A stretch of 64,000 nt of DNA from Calendula officinalis (Eukaryota > Streptophyta > Magnoliopsida > Asterales > Asteraceae). The DNA is taken from assembly GCA_963853835.1 (NCBI GenBank), contig OY970828.1, positions 575,501 to 639,500 on the forward strand. The letters run 5' to 3'. Below, piece after piece: positions 22,231 to 32,230 of this stretch. The position numbers and the translations under genes were made by a program. Numbering within the stretch: position 1 is the stretch's first letter; the number at the start of each line of letters is the position of its first letter. The notes beneath the pieces were generated by a model. It did not search any database and was not told the origin of the DNA. It worked only from the letters and a program-made list of their open reading frames with translations.

Positions 22231-22551
22231 ATGATGAGTTTTTTTCACCGTTTTTCATCCATGGCCGCCGGTTCGTCATTCGGGTACTCTCGACTCCGAT
22301 CAAAGTCTCAATCCCACCGTTCTGCCGCCATACCGGCGGGACATCTACCGGTTTACGTGGGAGAAGATATGGAACGATTCGTGGTGAAAGCCGACTTATT
22401 AAACCACCCGGTTTTAATCAAGTTGCTTAATAAATCCGCAGAAGAATACGGCTATGAACAACAAGGTGTTCTTCATATCCATTGCAATGTCATGGTGTTT
22501 GAAGGTGTTCTTGAAGCTTTACAAAAAAAGGAAAAAAGACTTGCTCTTTGA
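22231..22551 (+). CDS. SAUR-family auxin-responsive protein, C-terminus shifted
   Basis: A 106-residue SAUR protein. Members of the SAUR71/72-like group promote cell expansion by inhibiting PP2C.D phosphatases and so activating plasma-membrane H+-ATPases. The SAUR domain covers residues 34-97 with the hallmark GHLPVYVGEDMERFVV and LLNHP...EYGYEQQGVL. Two oddities appear against the neighbour at 24159. The conserved Ile-Pro-Cys is Ile-His-Cys (His84). The last residues read KKEKRLAL before TGA, while the next frame still encodes the neighbour's Asp-Glu-Phe-Met ending (stop near 22563). A net one-base change in the A-rich run 22522-22537 explains this. It may be a weakly functional paralogue, an early pseudogene or a base-calling error. 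It is intronless, as SAURs are. Confidence 0.85.
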   Translation: MMSFFHRFSSMAAGSSFGYSRLRSKSQSHRSAAIPAGHLPVYVGEDMERFVVKADLLNHPVLIKLLNKSAEEYGYEQQGVLHIHCNVMVFEGVLEALQKKEKRLAL

Positions 22552-22563
22552 TGAATTCATGTA

Positions 22564-23100
22564 ATGGCGTGTGGAAGAAGTAATGTTAGTTTCGTTCTAG
22601 GGTTTTGATTAATTAACTACTTGTTAGTCAAGGCATTGTATAGTGAGAGGTTATTCTAATTGGTGCATGCATCAAATTCTTTTGATTTCTTATGTGGATT
22701 TTTGGAGAATGATCAAGAACGTTGTTTATAATGGGTTATTTGGTTATGTTCGTGATTTGGTAGTTAATGCATGCGCCTACGTACTACTTTTTCGTATGTA
22801 TTTTTTATCTTTATTTTTATATAAACATGTTTATTAATGGACACATAGAATTATTTTTAAAAAAATATACGATCTATATCTTATATTTAAAAAAATGGAA
22901 TTTTTAAATATAGATTATGAGTTTAAACATTTGGATAAATGTTCGAATTCGTTGTAATCTAATATAGAATAATTAACATGTTGGTAAATGTCACGATGCT
23001 GTAAAATAGCCTGGTTTTAGATCACGTCCCTCATTTTTTGTATTTCCGTTGCTAACCATAACTTTTGCGTATCCTATCCTAACCAGTGGTACATGCAGGA
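22564..23100. other. Spacer downstream of SAUR gene 1
   Basis: 3'UTR-like AT-rich DNA. A 64-residue hydrophobic ORF at 22643-22837 has no recognisable feature and is probably chance. Confidence 0.5.
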
Positions 23101-23106
23101 TTTTTT

Positions 23107-23250
23107 TTTTCTTCGTATTATTGTTTTTGAACGGCAAATCTTAATTTACACTTAATTTTTACATATGTCTACGATGAGATTTGAACCCGCAACCTCAATG
23201 TTGTGAGGCAAAAATCATACAGTTAGGCTAAAATTATTACTTATCATTTA
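23107..23250 (-). mobile_element. Possible tRNA-derived SINE
   Basis: On the minus strand a B-box-like GGTTCAAATCTC (about 23182-23193) lies downstream of a degenerate A-box-like TTAGCCTAACTGTATG, followed by a tail ending in an A run (T run at 23101-23110 on the plus strand). This is pol III promoter order for a SINE. Degenerate and without clear duplications. Confidence 0.45.
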
Positions 23251-23536
23251 TTATTACTTATCTTCATACTTATTAGTTCAAGTCATGTGCTAAAATTTAG
23301 AGAGAAAATTAATAGATTACATATGTAATCATACCAAGTGGTTGGGTAGAAAGATAAATAAGAACAACTAGTATGAATAAATATAATTTCTCTTTTTTTA
23401 AAGATGTATTACTAGTTTCTGATTATTTTTTTCTTACAGATATCACCAAAAATAGAAAGAAAATTTAATTTTAAATAACAATATTTGAAATATTTTGATA
23501 GATTATACGAGCTACTCGTGCTACACATTAAGTCTA

Positions 23537-23722
23537 GGAAAATGATAATGACAGCCCTAAGGGCTGTGACTAAGACGTCAACACACGCATAAAAAACTTG
23601 TACAATAATCAATAATTGCCCCCTGCATTTTAGGAATCAACCCCCACCACTGAAAGTATAAACGATTTATGCACGTAACCACTTCTTAATGACAGCCCTA
23701 AGGGCTGTCATTAACAAAACCC
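23537..23722. mobile_element. Mutator-type MITE, family A, copy 2
   Basis: A 186-bp element with inverted ends GGAAAATGATAATGACAGCC and GGGTTTTGTTAATGACAGCC (right end, reverse complement). Both continue into CTAAGGGCTGT-like palindromes. Flanked by the perfect 9-bp duplication TTAAGTCTA (23528-23536 and 23723-23731). Confidence 0.85.
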
Positions 23723-24041
23723 TTAAGTCTATAAACAGATTAATTTCTATTTAAATTGAATAAAGTGATTAACTGTAATGAGAAGCGATAATCGTATGTG
23801 GAATGTTCATTTATCCCTACATGGAATGAAAAGTCGTAAAATAGCTCAAAAAAGGTTTTACCAATATTTTCTAGTCATTTTAAAATAGGCCCAAGCCCAA
23901 ATGACTCCACTAATTATTTAATAATTTTCATTTATTTTATAAACCAATAAAATAAGATCAAAGAGGTGTGACAAATGTGAAATGACAATTGTACCTGGAA
24001 TGTACCTCTAACTGTACGCACACCACCCCTTTCCCCTGATA

Positions 24042-24053
24042 TTTATATTTATA
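24042..24053 (+). promoter_or_regulatory. TATA region of SAUR gene 2
   Basis: TTTATATTTATA about 105 bp before the chosen ATG. The leader AACTTCTCATTCATTCACAC matches the leader of SAUR gene 1. Confidence 0.55.
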
Positions 24054-24158
24054 CCCCCTTTCACCATTTCTCTCTCCCCATAACTTCTCATTCATTCACA
24101 CACACTAAAACACACACACTTGACCCCTACAGATTTCAGCCGGAAAAAGCATAAACCG

Positions 24159-24536
24159 ATGAAGAAATTGATTCGCCGTTTCTCTCGACTCTCCGGTCCA
24201 TCGCCGTACTCTCTGCTCCGATCGGAATCTCGCTCCTCACCTACCACAACCGCTCGTCTATCACAATCCTTCCGGTTAACCAAACCTCGCGGTACCGCCA
24301 CCGTACCGGAAGGTCATCTACCGGTTTACGTCGGAGAAGAGATGGAACGATTTGTGGTCAGCGCCGACCTACTGAACCATCCGATTTTCATCAATTTGCT
24401 GAATAAATCAGCTCAGGAGTACGGCTATGAACAACAAGGTGTTCTTCGAATTCCTTGCTGTGTGTTTGTTTTTGAACGTGTTCTCGAAGCTTTACGATCT
24501 GGAAAAGAACACCTGCTCTCCGATGAATTCATGTAA
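24159..24536 (+). CDS. SAUR-family auxin-responsive protein, SAUR71/72-like
   Basis: A 125-residue, intronless SAUR. I start it at the ATG at 24159 (MKKLIRRFSRL), the conserved N-terminus of the SAUR71/72 group, not at an in-frame codon 39 bp upstream. An Arg/Ser-rich N-terminal region (1-48) precedes the SAUR domain (49-112), which keeps VPEGHLPVYVGEEMERFVV, LLNHPIF, SAQEYGYEQQGVLRIPC and a C-terminal LLSDEFM. The group acts in auxin-driven acid growth through PP2C.D phosphatases; the function here is inferred from family. It is the intact partner of the gene at 22231, about 1.6 kb away in the same orientation, and the two share leader sequence, so this is a local tandem duplication. Confidence 0.92.
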   Translation: MKKLIRRFSRLSGPSPYSLLRSESRSSPTTTARLSQSFRLTKPRGTATVPEGHLPVYVGEEMERFVVSADLLNHPIFINLLNKSAQEYGYEQQGVLRIPCCVFVFERVLEALRSGKEHLLSDEFM

Positions 24537-27500
24537 TTGAGTATCGAATTCATGTTCGTTCGTTCTAGTTTTTTTGGTTAATTACTCGTTAATTACGCCA
24601 TTGATAGTGAGGTTAATTAGATCGGTCAGATCGTTTGATGTTGATTTTATAAAAATTATCGAATCAAATCAAATCGAATTTTAGTTTTGCCTGTATATAT
24701 ACAAATCGGTGTTTTCGATCTCATTACTCATTCCGTACAGATTAATTACTTCTATTTTAATTTTGTGTTTGATTAGTTCGCTAAATTTGGCGATTATAAC
24801 AATGCTTATTTTACAGTTTTTGTTTTAGATTTACCTTTTTTCAAAGTTTTAGATTTTTGTCGCATATTTTGAAGACAAATTATATTATCTGATGGAAAAT
24901 TGTGTCTGGTGTATGAATTTTTGAGAGAGAGTAGACATATAGTTTGACCTCGTTTTTGGCACTTTGACTTGAAAGTAGCAAGCAGCAGTAACCGATGGCC
25001 GACGTGTAAAAATGCGTTCGAGGTTTATCTAAAGAGAGATCAAAACGATATACTAAATCTATATTTAATTTTTTTAATTAATTTGATCAATATATATATT
25101 TTAATCAATATGAAATCAATAAAATATTATTGAAATTCACACGGCAATTTTTTGTGAGTAAGAAAATGAACTTTCTCTAATAACAGTTTAAGAGCTATTT
25201 ATAAATACTTTAGAATTTATATATTAATTAATAATCCGGTCTAGACATTACTTATCTATTAAATGAAAATACGACATAATTTTTTTACTGATAGCTTTAA
25301 AGAATGTCATTATTAAAATTTTAATTTGGTAATTTTTTACCTATGAGAGATCGTAACTAAAATTTGTAGAAGATTATTTCATATGGGATTGCCAATAAGC
25401 CATAATCATATGTTTTATTAAAACATAGGTTTTTTTCATAAGCCACAATTACCTTAGCATGCTATTTGCAACTATGGTAGTTTCACAAGTTTTATTATAT
25501 ATTTATACTATTATTTTTTATATATATTAAATTATATAGTGTAAATATTTCCTTTCAAATTAAGGAATACAATAACATCCATTAGAATTGTGGTTAATAA
25601 GTTCATATATGTACGAAGTATTAGAAATTATACTTTGAAGAACAACTTCAGCGTTTTATAATTATTACTGAATTAATAAAAATAAAAATAAATAATGTAA
25701 ATAGTAATCATTTTATAATCATTAAGAAGACAAAATAACAAAAGATAACCCCCTTGAATTTTAAAAATATTACTTTTTTAATCAATGTACAAACTTTTTA
25801 TGCATGTTAGTGATATCCCTAAAGGCTGTTATTAACAAAACCCTTTATTTAATTATAAATCCTTTAAATTAAAATATGTGTCACGTCACTGAGAAAGCTA
25901 TCTAACGACCGTTTCCTCTAGTTTCCTTGGCTCCGTATGTATGATTCTTCCGTATTGCACGGTTCATTGAAAATTATTATATTATTCAACAATTAATTTT
26001 CTTTTTAAAAAAAAATCGACATATTTTCTGGTGGTAATATTTTTGTTAGATTTAAACAAATAGTGTAAAAATAATTTGTTTTAAAATATTTTAAATAATA
26101 GAAGCAAATAGGTTAAGTGGATTTAAATAATGATTATGTTAGTACGGAAGGAATCATATAAGTGGTGGAGCTGGAAGCCTCTAAAGAAATTTGTAAATCA
26201 ATCCCGTGATAATATAATGCAAAATACATCTGGAAGTTATTATCTTTATTGTTTTTGCACTTCATTCCAAATCTGACTTAAAAAAAATTAAACACTTATT
26301 TTGGAAAAGAATATTAAATATACCAAAAGACATTAAAAGCTGGGCTAGTTATCATTTCCATGCAATTTTTTTTCCAAAATTAAACAATCTGTTTTCTTAT
26401 ATAATACAGAGTATGAAGAGCAACATTAAGTTAAAATTAGATATATATTAATTTTTGTTATATGGTAATGATATTACTTATGTAAAAGGACAAAAAGAAG
26501 TTAATTATATAAGTTGGGACACTGACAGAAAAGAAAAATATGTCTAGTGAGGAATATATTTGATGGGTGAGAATGTCCTGATATATAAATGAAGATTCAC
26601 AATATCAACAGAAAATGTTTATGGCATCTTTTAAACCGGATCGAGAGTTGGTCAGAATCACAGTTTTGAGTAGGATGGTGTTCAACTAGTTTTTAGTTTG
26701 AATTTTTATGCAAAATTAGTATTTGATCTAGTTCAGTCCGGTCCAAATTCAAGGTGTCATAGGTTCGGTTCTTGATCCGGCCAAATCCATTTTCATGATT
26801 AAGATTTCAGTCCAATTCTAAACGATTCAGTTAGGTTATTGGACTGTCCACATGCTTAAAAAGCTTTATGAACTACAAAAGATTATTATTAGTGTGAGAG
26901 AAAACATATGAACTCATAATGTCGACTTTATTTGACTTTATATTTACTTCTGAACAGTAGAAATAGGAAGCATACTCCTATGAATTACTGAAAATGTTCT
27001 ATAATCTACAAATTGGAATCATAGTCCTAAAATATACTCTTAATGTTCAAAAATCCTTACACACAATCTATCCATCAATTTGCACTTAAAATATAATGTT
27101 TCAACTCTTATACCGTTATCAACTATTGCTTTGTCGTTGGTTTGGCGCCGCTTTAGAGAAATTGATGGCACCAGTCCGTCGGTTGGCTTTCTTCGACTGG
27201 TACTTTAATTAGTTTGGCAAAGGAAGAGGAGACTAAAAAGATGAGTCCATTTGAATAAAAGTAAGTATTTTATATTGGTATTAGTATTTTATATGTGTAT
27301 ATTTTGTGATGTGTCTAATCTAAAAATACTTGAATGTGTATTGTTACCAGAAATACGTTAGTTTCGTGTCGGTTGAAGTATTATTTTACGTGACATTAAT
27401 ATAACAAAAACTTAAGTATTAATCAACTTTAAGATTGTGATTAATGTTCTTATAATTATATCATAAAATCAAATTATTTTCATTTAGGACCCGATATCCT

Positions 27501-27591
27501 TATAACGGTCTAACCGAAGCTATTTTACATGGATTATTACTTCATGTACTTTCAAAATAATATCCTATTTTTAATCTTAAAAAAGTTATTA
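24537..27591. other. Gene-poor spacer
   Basis: About 3 kb of AT-rich DNA without a credible ORF. It holds a MITE family A fragment (25725-25843), a stretch with repeated GGTTCGGTTC / GATCCGGCC phrases (about 26630-26800) suggestive of an old hAT-like repeat, and otherwise nothing I can name. Confidence 0.55.
25725..25843. repeat. MITE family A, partial copy
   Basis: The right end GGCTGTTATTAACAAAACCC and the centre (CTTGAATTTTAAAAATATTA, TTTTTATGCATGTTAGTG) match the copies at 3594 and 23537. The left inverted end is missing or too diverged to see. Confidence 0.55.
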
Positions 27592-27596
27592 CTTAA

Positions 27597-28216
27597 TGTC
27601 AGGATCGATTAACTATAGAGAAGTTAATAAACACCTTTAGATCTAATTGAATATAGAAGTTGCAGCGGATCAACACTATATCAATGTAATTAAGAACAAT
27701 GAACTGTAAATAATATGCGAAAGTATTAAGAACACAGTTTCACAAAAAGCTTCAATGTATATTATTGAGTTAACAATACACACGTACGTTTACAATTCGT
27801 AAGGAACTATATATAATAGTCCTTGAAGCTAAACTATTTACCCTAGTTATTCTAGGACTTGATTTACATCGAATAATAAAAATATACATTGATTTACATT
27901 CTATAACTATCTCTACGAAGATCTCGGACTTGATATTCTTCACAAAACGCGTATCAGTAGTAAAACTCATCACCAGTAGTAAATGTGTAACATCAGTAGT
28001 AAGTCTGGTGATCAGTAGTAAGTCCAGAAACCAACGTCAGTAGTAACTACTATTGATCAATAGTATCTTCAATCTTTGCATGATCAGTAGTAACTAAGTT
28101 ATAGTATACACCAGTATCAACTTTATCAGTAGTAACATGTTCTGCCCCATCAGTACTAAGTATGTCAGTACTAACTGCAGCATCAGTATCAAGTTGATCT
28201 GTGTTTTACTCCAACA
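27597..28216 (-). repeat. 3' LTR of the Copia element
   Basis: On the minus strand TGTTGGAGTAAAAC...GATCCTGACA. Seven intact CAGTAGTA motifs (plus-strand spelling) and several variants fill 27955-28190. A TATATATA box lies at 27808-27815, downstream of them in the element's sense. Confidence 0.95.
27808..27815 (-). promoter_or_regulatory. Probable TATA box of the Copia LTR
   Basis: TATATATA in a conserved block that also survives in the diverged LTR at 2800-3142. It is the best TATA candidate in the LTR. The equivalent in the other LTR is near 38617. Confidence 0.55.
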
Positions 28217-28230
28217 ATCTCCCCCTAAAC
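28217..28230 (-). other. Polypurine tract of the Copia element
   Basis: Minus strand GTTTAGGGGGAGAT directly adjoining the 3' LTR. Confidence 0.9.
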
Positions 28231-28248
28231 TTATTGATTACCTTTTAA

Positions 28249-30090
28249 TCAATCAAGTTTCTTTTGTTCCTCTTGTTCTCTTCTTCTTTTCTCAAGAGTT
28301 CTTTGATTCTGTTGAAGCCTTTGTTCAATAATATATCTGCTGTTCCTCTTTGTAAAATAATTCAGTTTGTTTTGGAACATAACAGCATCATAGGGTTTCA
28401 TCAAAGTGTTTATGAATATCTGATACATAGTCTTCTCAGAATGTGGATATTCTTTTTCATATAAATACAATTCACATACTTTGCCTGATTTCTCAAAGAA
28501 GTACATATTGGCAGTAGGAATGACATTTCAAGCATACACATTACCTGGATCTGTAAATTGTTCTGGATAATTATCTGGATAAAATGCAGCATCTATCATT
28601 CTAGTTAGGTATCCAGCTCCAGATTCTTTCCATGATTTCTTTGTCATTCTAGGTTTTCCAATAATCAGAAGCTTGATTACATCACTTCTAGAACATGATC
28701 TGATTAAAGGTAACCATCCAGTGAATCTCTGTACAACTTTGTCTTCCCTTATGACTTCTATAATATTGTTTTGTATCACTCTCCAGTTAATAATTGGATT
28801 GTTCTGTAATGGAGCAACTGGCATTTCAAGAACAGGTATAGTTTGTTTTGACTTCTTCTTAGAGCTTTGTTCTTGATCAACAGATTTTCTTTTCTTTGAT
28901 TGGGGAGTTGAAGTATCACCAATAGTTGAAACACTACCGGCTTTGAGCAAATTTGGACTGATTGGGATTAAAGTTTTGGCTTTCTTTGTTTCTTCAGCTT
29001 CTTGTTCAGCCAAGTCTTTCTTCTTTGCATTGCAGTATTTTTCAATGATAGTCATCATTTTCATTCTTCCTAATGACTTTGCATTATGCCCTTTTGTTTT
29101 TAAATACTCAATCATGTTGGCCTTCTGTTCAAACACATCATCAGTTAATGCACTTTTAGTCTTTTTGCATTCAGATACCAAGTATTCAAGGCATTGAATA
29201 TGTTCTTCTTCAATCTTTCTGAGCCTTTTGAATTCTTCCTTTTGAGCTTTTATCTGAATGTCATCTGTTTGAACAGGTATTTGTGCAGGAATTTTACTTT
29301 GTACTTTCCCTTTCTTTTCCTCTATTGCTTGATACATTTCCACTTTCTCCAAAAAATTTCTGTGTTTTATTCTCCATCTGGACTGCTTTTCTGCTCTGAC
29401 ATGATTTATCTTGTTTACCATGTGATGTCCTAAAGCTCTGTTTGGATAATCATCATCATATATTTCTTTTCCTTTTCCAATATGAGCAGATGGTGGAGGT
29501 GGAATGTATTTCATATCTGGTATACCCATCATCAGAAGTTTTGGATAAAATAGATGTAATTGACCTTCTGGTAAGATTTTAGGGTGTGGAGGAAGTGTAC
29601 ATTCATCCACCTCAAACCAATTCACATTATCATCAATGTCAGGTATGATAAGTGGTTGATCAGGTGTTGGTGGTTTGGAGATGATGACATATCTTTCTCT
29701 TTCAATCAGCTCTGGAAATTGTAGTTCTTCCTCATCAGTAGTAACCAGAGTAGTTACTACTGGTGTGACTTCAGGAGTTACTACTGATAGGGTATCAGTA
29801 GTATTTGCTGCTTTCAATTCCTCTTCTTCATTTACTACTGCTATAATGTCAGTAGTAGGAGTTACTACTGGTGTTTCTTTTTCAGCTTGTTCTTTAGTAG
29901 GAGCAGTAGTAATTGGCTCTACCTCTGTAATCATCATCTCTGGGCCTTCATCAACATTTGATTCCTTTAAGTTTAGGAGAGAAGATGCTGCTGCTGCAAT
30001 TGATTCATCAATCATTGATTGGATATTATCCTTCTCCCCCTTAGTGAGCTCAACTTGGGGAGCCTCACTATCATCAACTTTCTTCTTCAA
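28249..30090 (-). pseudogene. 3' ORF of the Copia element, C-terminal part, with an in-frame stop
   Basis: The third reading-frame segment of the extra ORF. It is open for about 520 codons, meets a single in-frame TGA at 28528-28530, then continues in the same frame to the stop at 28249. The product would be hydrophilic: acidic, Thr/Val-rich N-terminal repeats (partly encoded by CAGTAGTA motifs at about 29720-29910), a predicted coiled-coil, Lys-rich middle (VEKVEMYQAIEEKK-like), a KKRKS-type basic stretch and a Glu/Arg/Gln-rich end. No membrane span or signal peptide is visible, which argues against an envelope protein. It starts without ATG and joins the segment upstream by a frameshift near 30090. 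Function unknown. Confidence 0.7.
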
Positions 30091-30551
30091 TTTTCTGATG
30101 ATTTGGTTTGTTGATGAAGCCTTTGCTCATAGAACCTCATTCTCTTGTTGATGGTATTGACATGCCTTTTCATGGCAGCCATTGTTTTCCCTTGGTTTGT
30201 TAAATATGTAAGGCAATTTTGTACAGTGGATTCAAGAGAATCCACTTTTTCCGTCAATTGTTGGATTTTAATACTGCCCTCACTCCATCTAGCAAGATCA
30301 TCGGGCTCACTAACAGGTACATTGGTTTTAAGATTTTCCTTCCTTTCCATCAATTCCACAGATCTGCCCTCATCACTGCTTGGTGATTCATTGGGTCTTT
30401 TAGACATTCTCTTCTTCCTAGAAGAAGCAGAGATGTCCCCCCTTGTGGTTTCTTGGCACCGGGGTCCTTTAAGTAATCCCTCAAAAGAGTCATCACTTAA
30501 AGTTGCCGAGGTTTGGGTCTTAGTGATGTTTTCACTATCCTGTGCACCCAC
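30087..30551 (-). pseudogene. 3' ORF of the Copia element, middle part, out of frame with both neighbours
   Basis: About 154 codons with no ATG at the left limit given. It overlaps the end of the upstream segment and the start of the downstream one in different frames, as two frameshifts in one ancestral ORF would give. The sequence is Ser/Thr/Arg-rich, then a likely coiled coil (KIQQLTEKVDSLESTVQ-like) and a basic segment (MKRHVNTINKRMRF-like). Unknown function. Confidence 0.6.
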
Positions 30552-31675
30552 CTTTGGGGCATCAGTAGTGAAAGCCTCTCCTCATGTCCTCTCTCCTCCT
30601 TGGAGGACAACTCTTTGAGCCTGGGGTGTGACTCGATTTGTCCCCTGGTGTCCTTTAAAGATAATTTCTTTCTTTTATAAATTGTGGAGATGTTTTGGGT
30701 TTTGTCTGGTAGGTCTTCCACAGAGTGAAGAGTAGCACTCTGCAGATTTAATTCAAGTTCCTGGGACACATTCAGGACTTCTAAGTTAGTGGGTGATTGA
30801 GTGGCTATATGGGGTGGTGTTTGGGCTGTATTTGGGGGTGATGGAGTGGGTTGAGGTTCAATTTGGGTTATATCTTTGATTGAACCCTCTCCAAGTGATG
30901 TGTGATCTTTGATCATATTAGGAAACAGAGGGGTTTCCTTGCCCGAAAATTTAAATTGTTTTCTCATATTTGAGAAAACTTTCTTGTTCAACTCTGGAAT
31001 TATAAAAATATTTTTGGGAGTTGACAAGTTTTGTAATTCAATGTTTATGATATGTTGGAGAAATCTGGGATACATTAAAAATTTTGAAGAGTTAAGATTT
31101 CCCAACATACCTTCAAAAATCATGTTAGAAAAATTGAATACTTGGTCTGTGCATAGACAGACAACAGCAGATGCTATTGCCTTGTTAAACTCATTCCAAG
31201 TACTTCTTTTCGGAGAAATACAATGCTGAATAGTATGGACAACAAATTTCCATTGTGGGGAGAGAAGACCTTTTTGAAAAGTTACTATGTTTAGTCTTCC
31301 CTCATATCCCATTTTGTTTAAAATTTCAGCAATGAATTCCTTAGGAAGAGTAGTCATACCTGAATCATCGTGTAGTTGTAGATGTTGTCGAATAGATTGT
31401 TCTGTGATGGTTATCGTTTTTCCATCCACAGTTGATTTTATCATTGGTACAGTTGCACCCTCCGTTCTTTCAGCATTGGTCCAGAAATCCACCAAGTGCT
31501 GTTGGTATGCCTTCGGTTTCACCGTTAATGCGAATCGTATGTAAGAATTTTTCAAAAAGTTTACGATTGGTCGGAAATCCTTTGTTCCGTCTGGATTGCG
31601 TAGAAAGGCACACATGTTGTGGAACTCTGAGTATTTGAGATCGGTTTGAACATTGAGAGATTGTAGAGTTGCCAT
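30497..31675 (-). pseudogene. 3' ORF of the Copia element, N-terminal part
   Basis: Starts at a true ATG (31675-31673) with its own leader and TATA box, and encodes 392 residues before drifting into an out-of-frame tail. Residues about 1-265 form a compact, mixed region (FWTNAERT, DGKTITITEQSIRQHL, PQWKFVVHTIQHC, FNFSNMIFEGM, FLMYPRFLQ phrases). From memory this kind of sequence is abundant in Asteraceae retroelement annotations. It has no pol-type catalytic motif. Residues after about 265 are Pro/Thr/Ser-rich. It sits where SIRE-type Copia elements carry an env-like ORF, but lacks transmembrane segments. It is separated from the next parts by a frameshift near 30550-30600. Confidence 0.7.
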
Positions 31676-31743
31676 TTTGCAGTGATTCGAGAGAAATTTT
31701 TTTTAAGAATTTTAAGACTGAAGATGAGTTTTTGATCGAAAGC

Positions 31744-31751
31744 TAGGGTTT
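31744..31751 (-). promoter_or_regulatory. Telo-box in the leader of the 3' ORF
   Basis: AAACCCTA on the minus strand, about 70 bp before the ATG at 31675. Telo-boxes are common near transcription starts of plant housekeeping genes, so this leader looks gene-like. Confidence 0.5.
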
Positions 31752-31806
31752 ATCGAGAGGTTTTAGCAAATCGAAGTGAAGATAATGCTAAACTAATCGT
31801 CTACCG

Positions 31807-31817
31807 CCTTTTATATC
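31807..31817 (-). promoter_or_regulatory. Candidate internal TATA box for the 3' ORF
   Basis: Minus strand GATATAAAAGG, about 135 bp upstream of the ATG at 31675, leaving room for a 100-base leader. The array of CAGTAGTA motifs starts about 95 bp further upstream. It suggests that the 3' ORF has a promoter separate from the LTR. Confidence 0.55.
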
Positions 31818-31909
31818 TTTTGATTTAACCTGCAAAACTACTAAAATGTCCTTCGAATCATAATATAACGGTTATTTTCATGGGGGTTAGTTTGGTAATT
31901 GTGTTTCTG

Positions 31910-32185
31910 AAAGACCAGTAGTAAATAAGATATCAGTAGTAAAACGTCAGTAGTATCTACTAACATCAGTAGTGACTAAGGATTTTGACATCAGTAGTAA
32001 CTATAGACATCAGTAGTAACCATTAACACATAAGACCAGTAGTATATGTGAACACCAGTAGTACTGACTTACCAGTAGTATTTGTGTAAACCTAATACAC
32101 ACCAGTAGTATTTAACTACCAGTAGTATTTTGTGCACATGCCTACATACCAGTAGTACAGATATACCAGTAGTAAAATACTTTTA
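31910..32185. repeat. Dense CAGTAGTA array between pol and the 3' ORF
   Basis: Thirteen copies, 12 exact, of (A/G)(C/T)CAGTAGTA in about 270 bp, all in one orientation (CAGTAGTA on plus, TACTACTG in the element's sense). Spacing is irregular (about 12-30 bp) and the intervening bases differ, so it is not a simple tandem repeat. Confidence 0.95.
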
Positions 32186-32230
32186 AAAAAAACTTTTTAC
32201 AACAAAACTTTACACATGATTTTAAGAGAT

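Noticed and set aside
22643..22837. Small hydrophobic ORF after the first SAUR gene
   Set aside because: In 3'UTR-like DNA, AT-driven composition, no conserved feature.
23412..23612. Minus-strand ORF between the SAUR genes
   Set aside because: Runs into the MITE at 23537; composition is AT-driven.
29675..30618. Plus-strand ORFs of about 157 codons opposite the Copia 3' ORF
   Set aside because: Shadows of the minus-strand ORF; hydrophobic Ser/Val runs are antisense of its acidic repeats.
28249..31675. Envelope glycoprotein in the Copia element
   Set aside because: Position fits but no signal peptide, membrane span or Cys pattern was seen.
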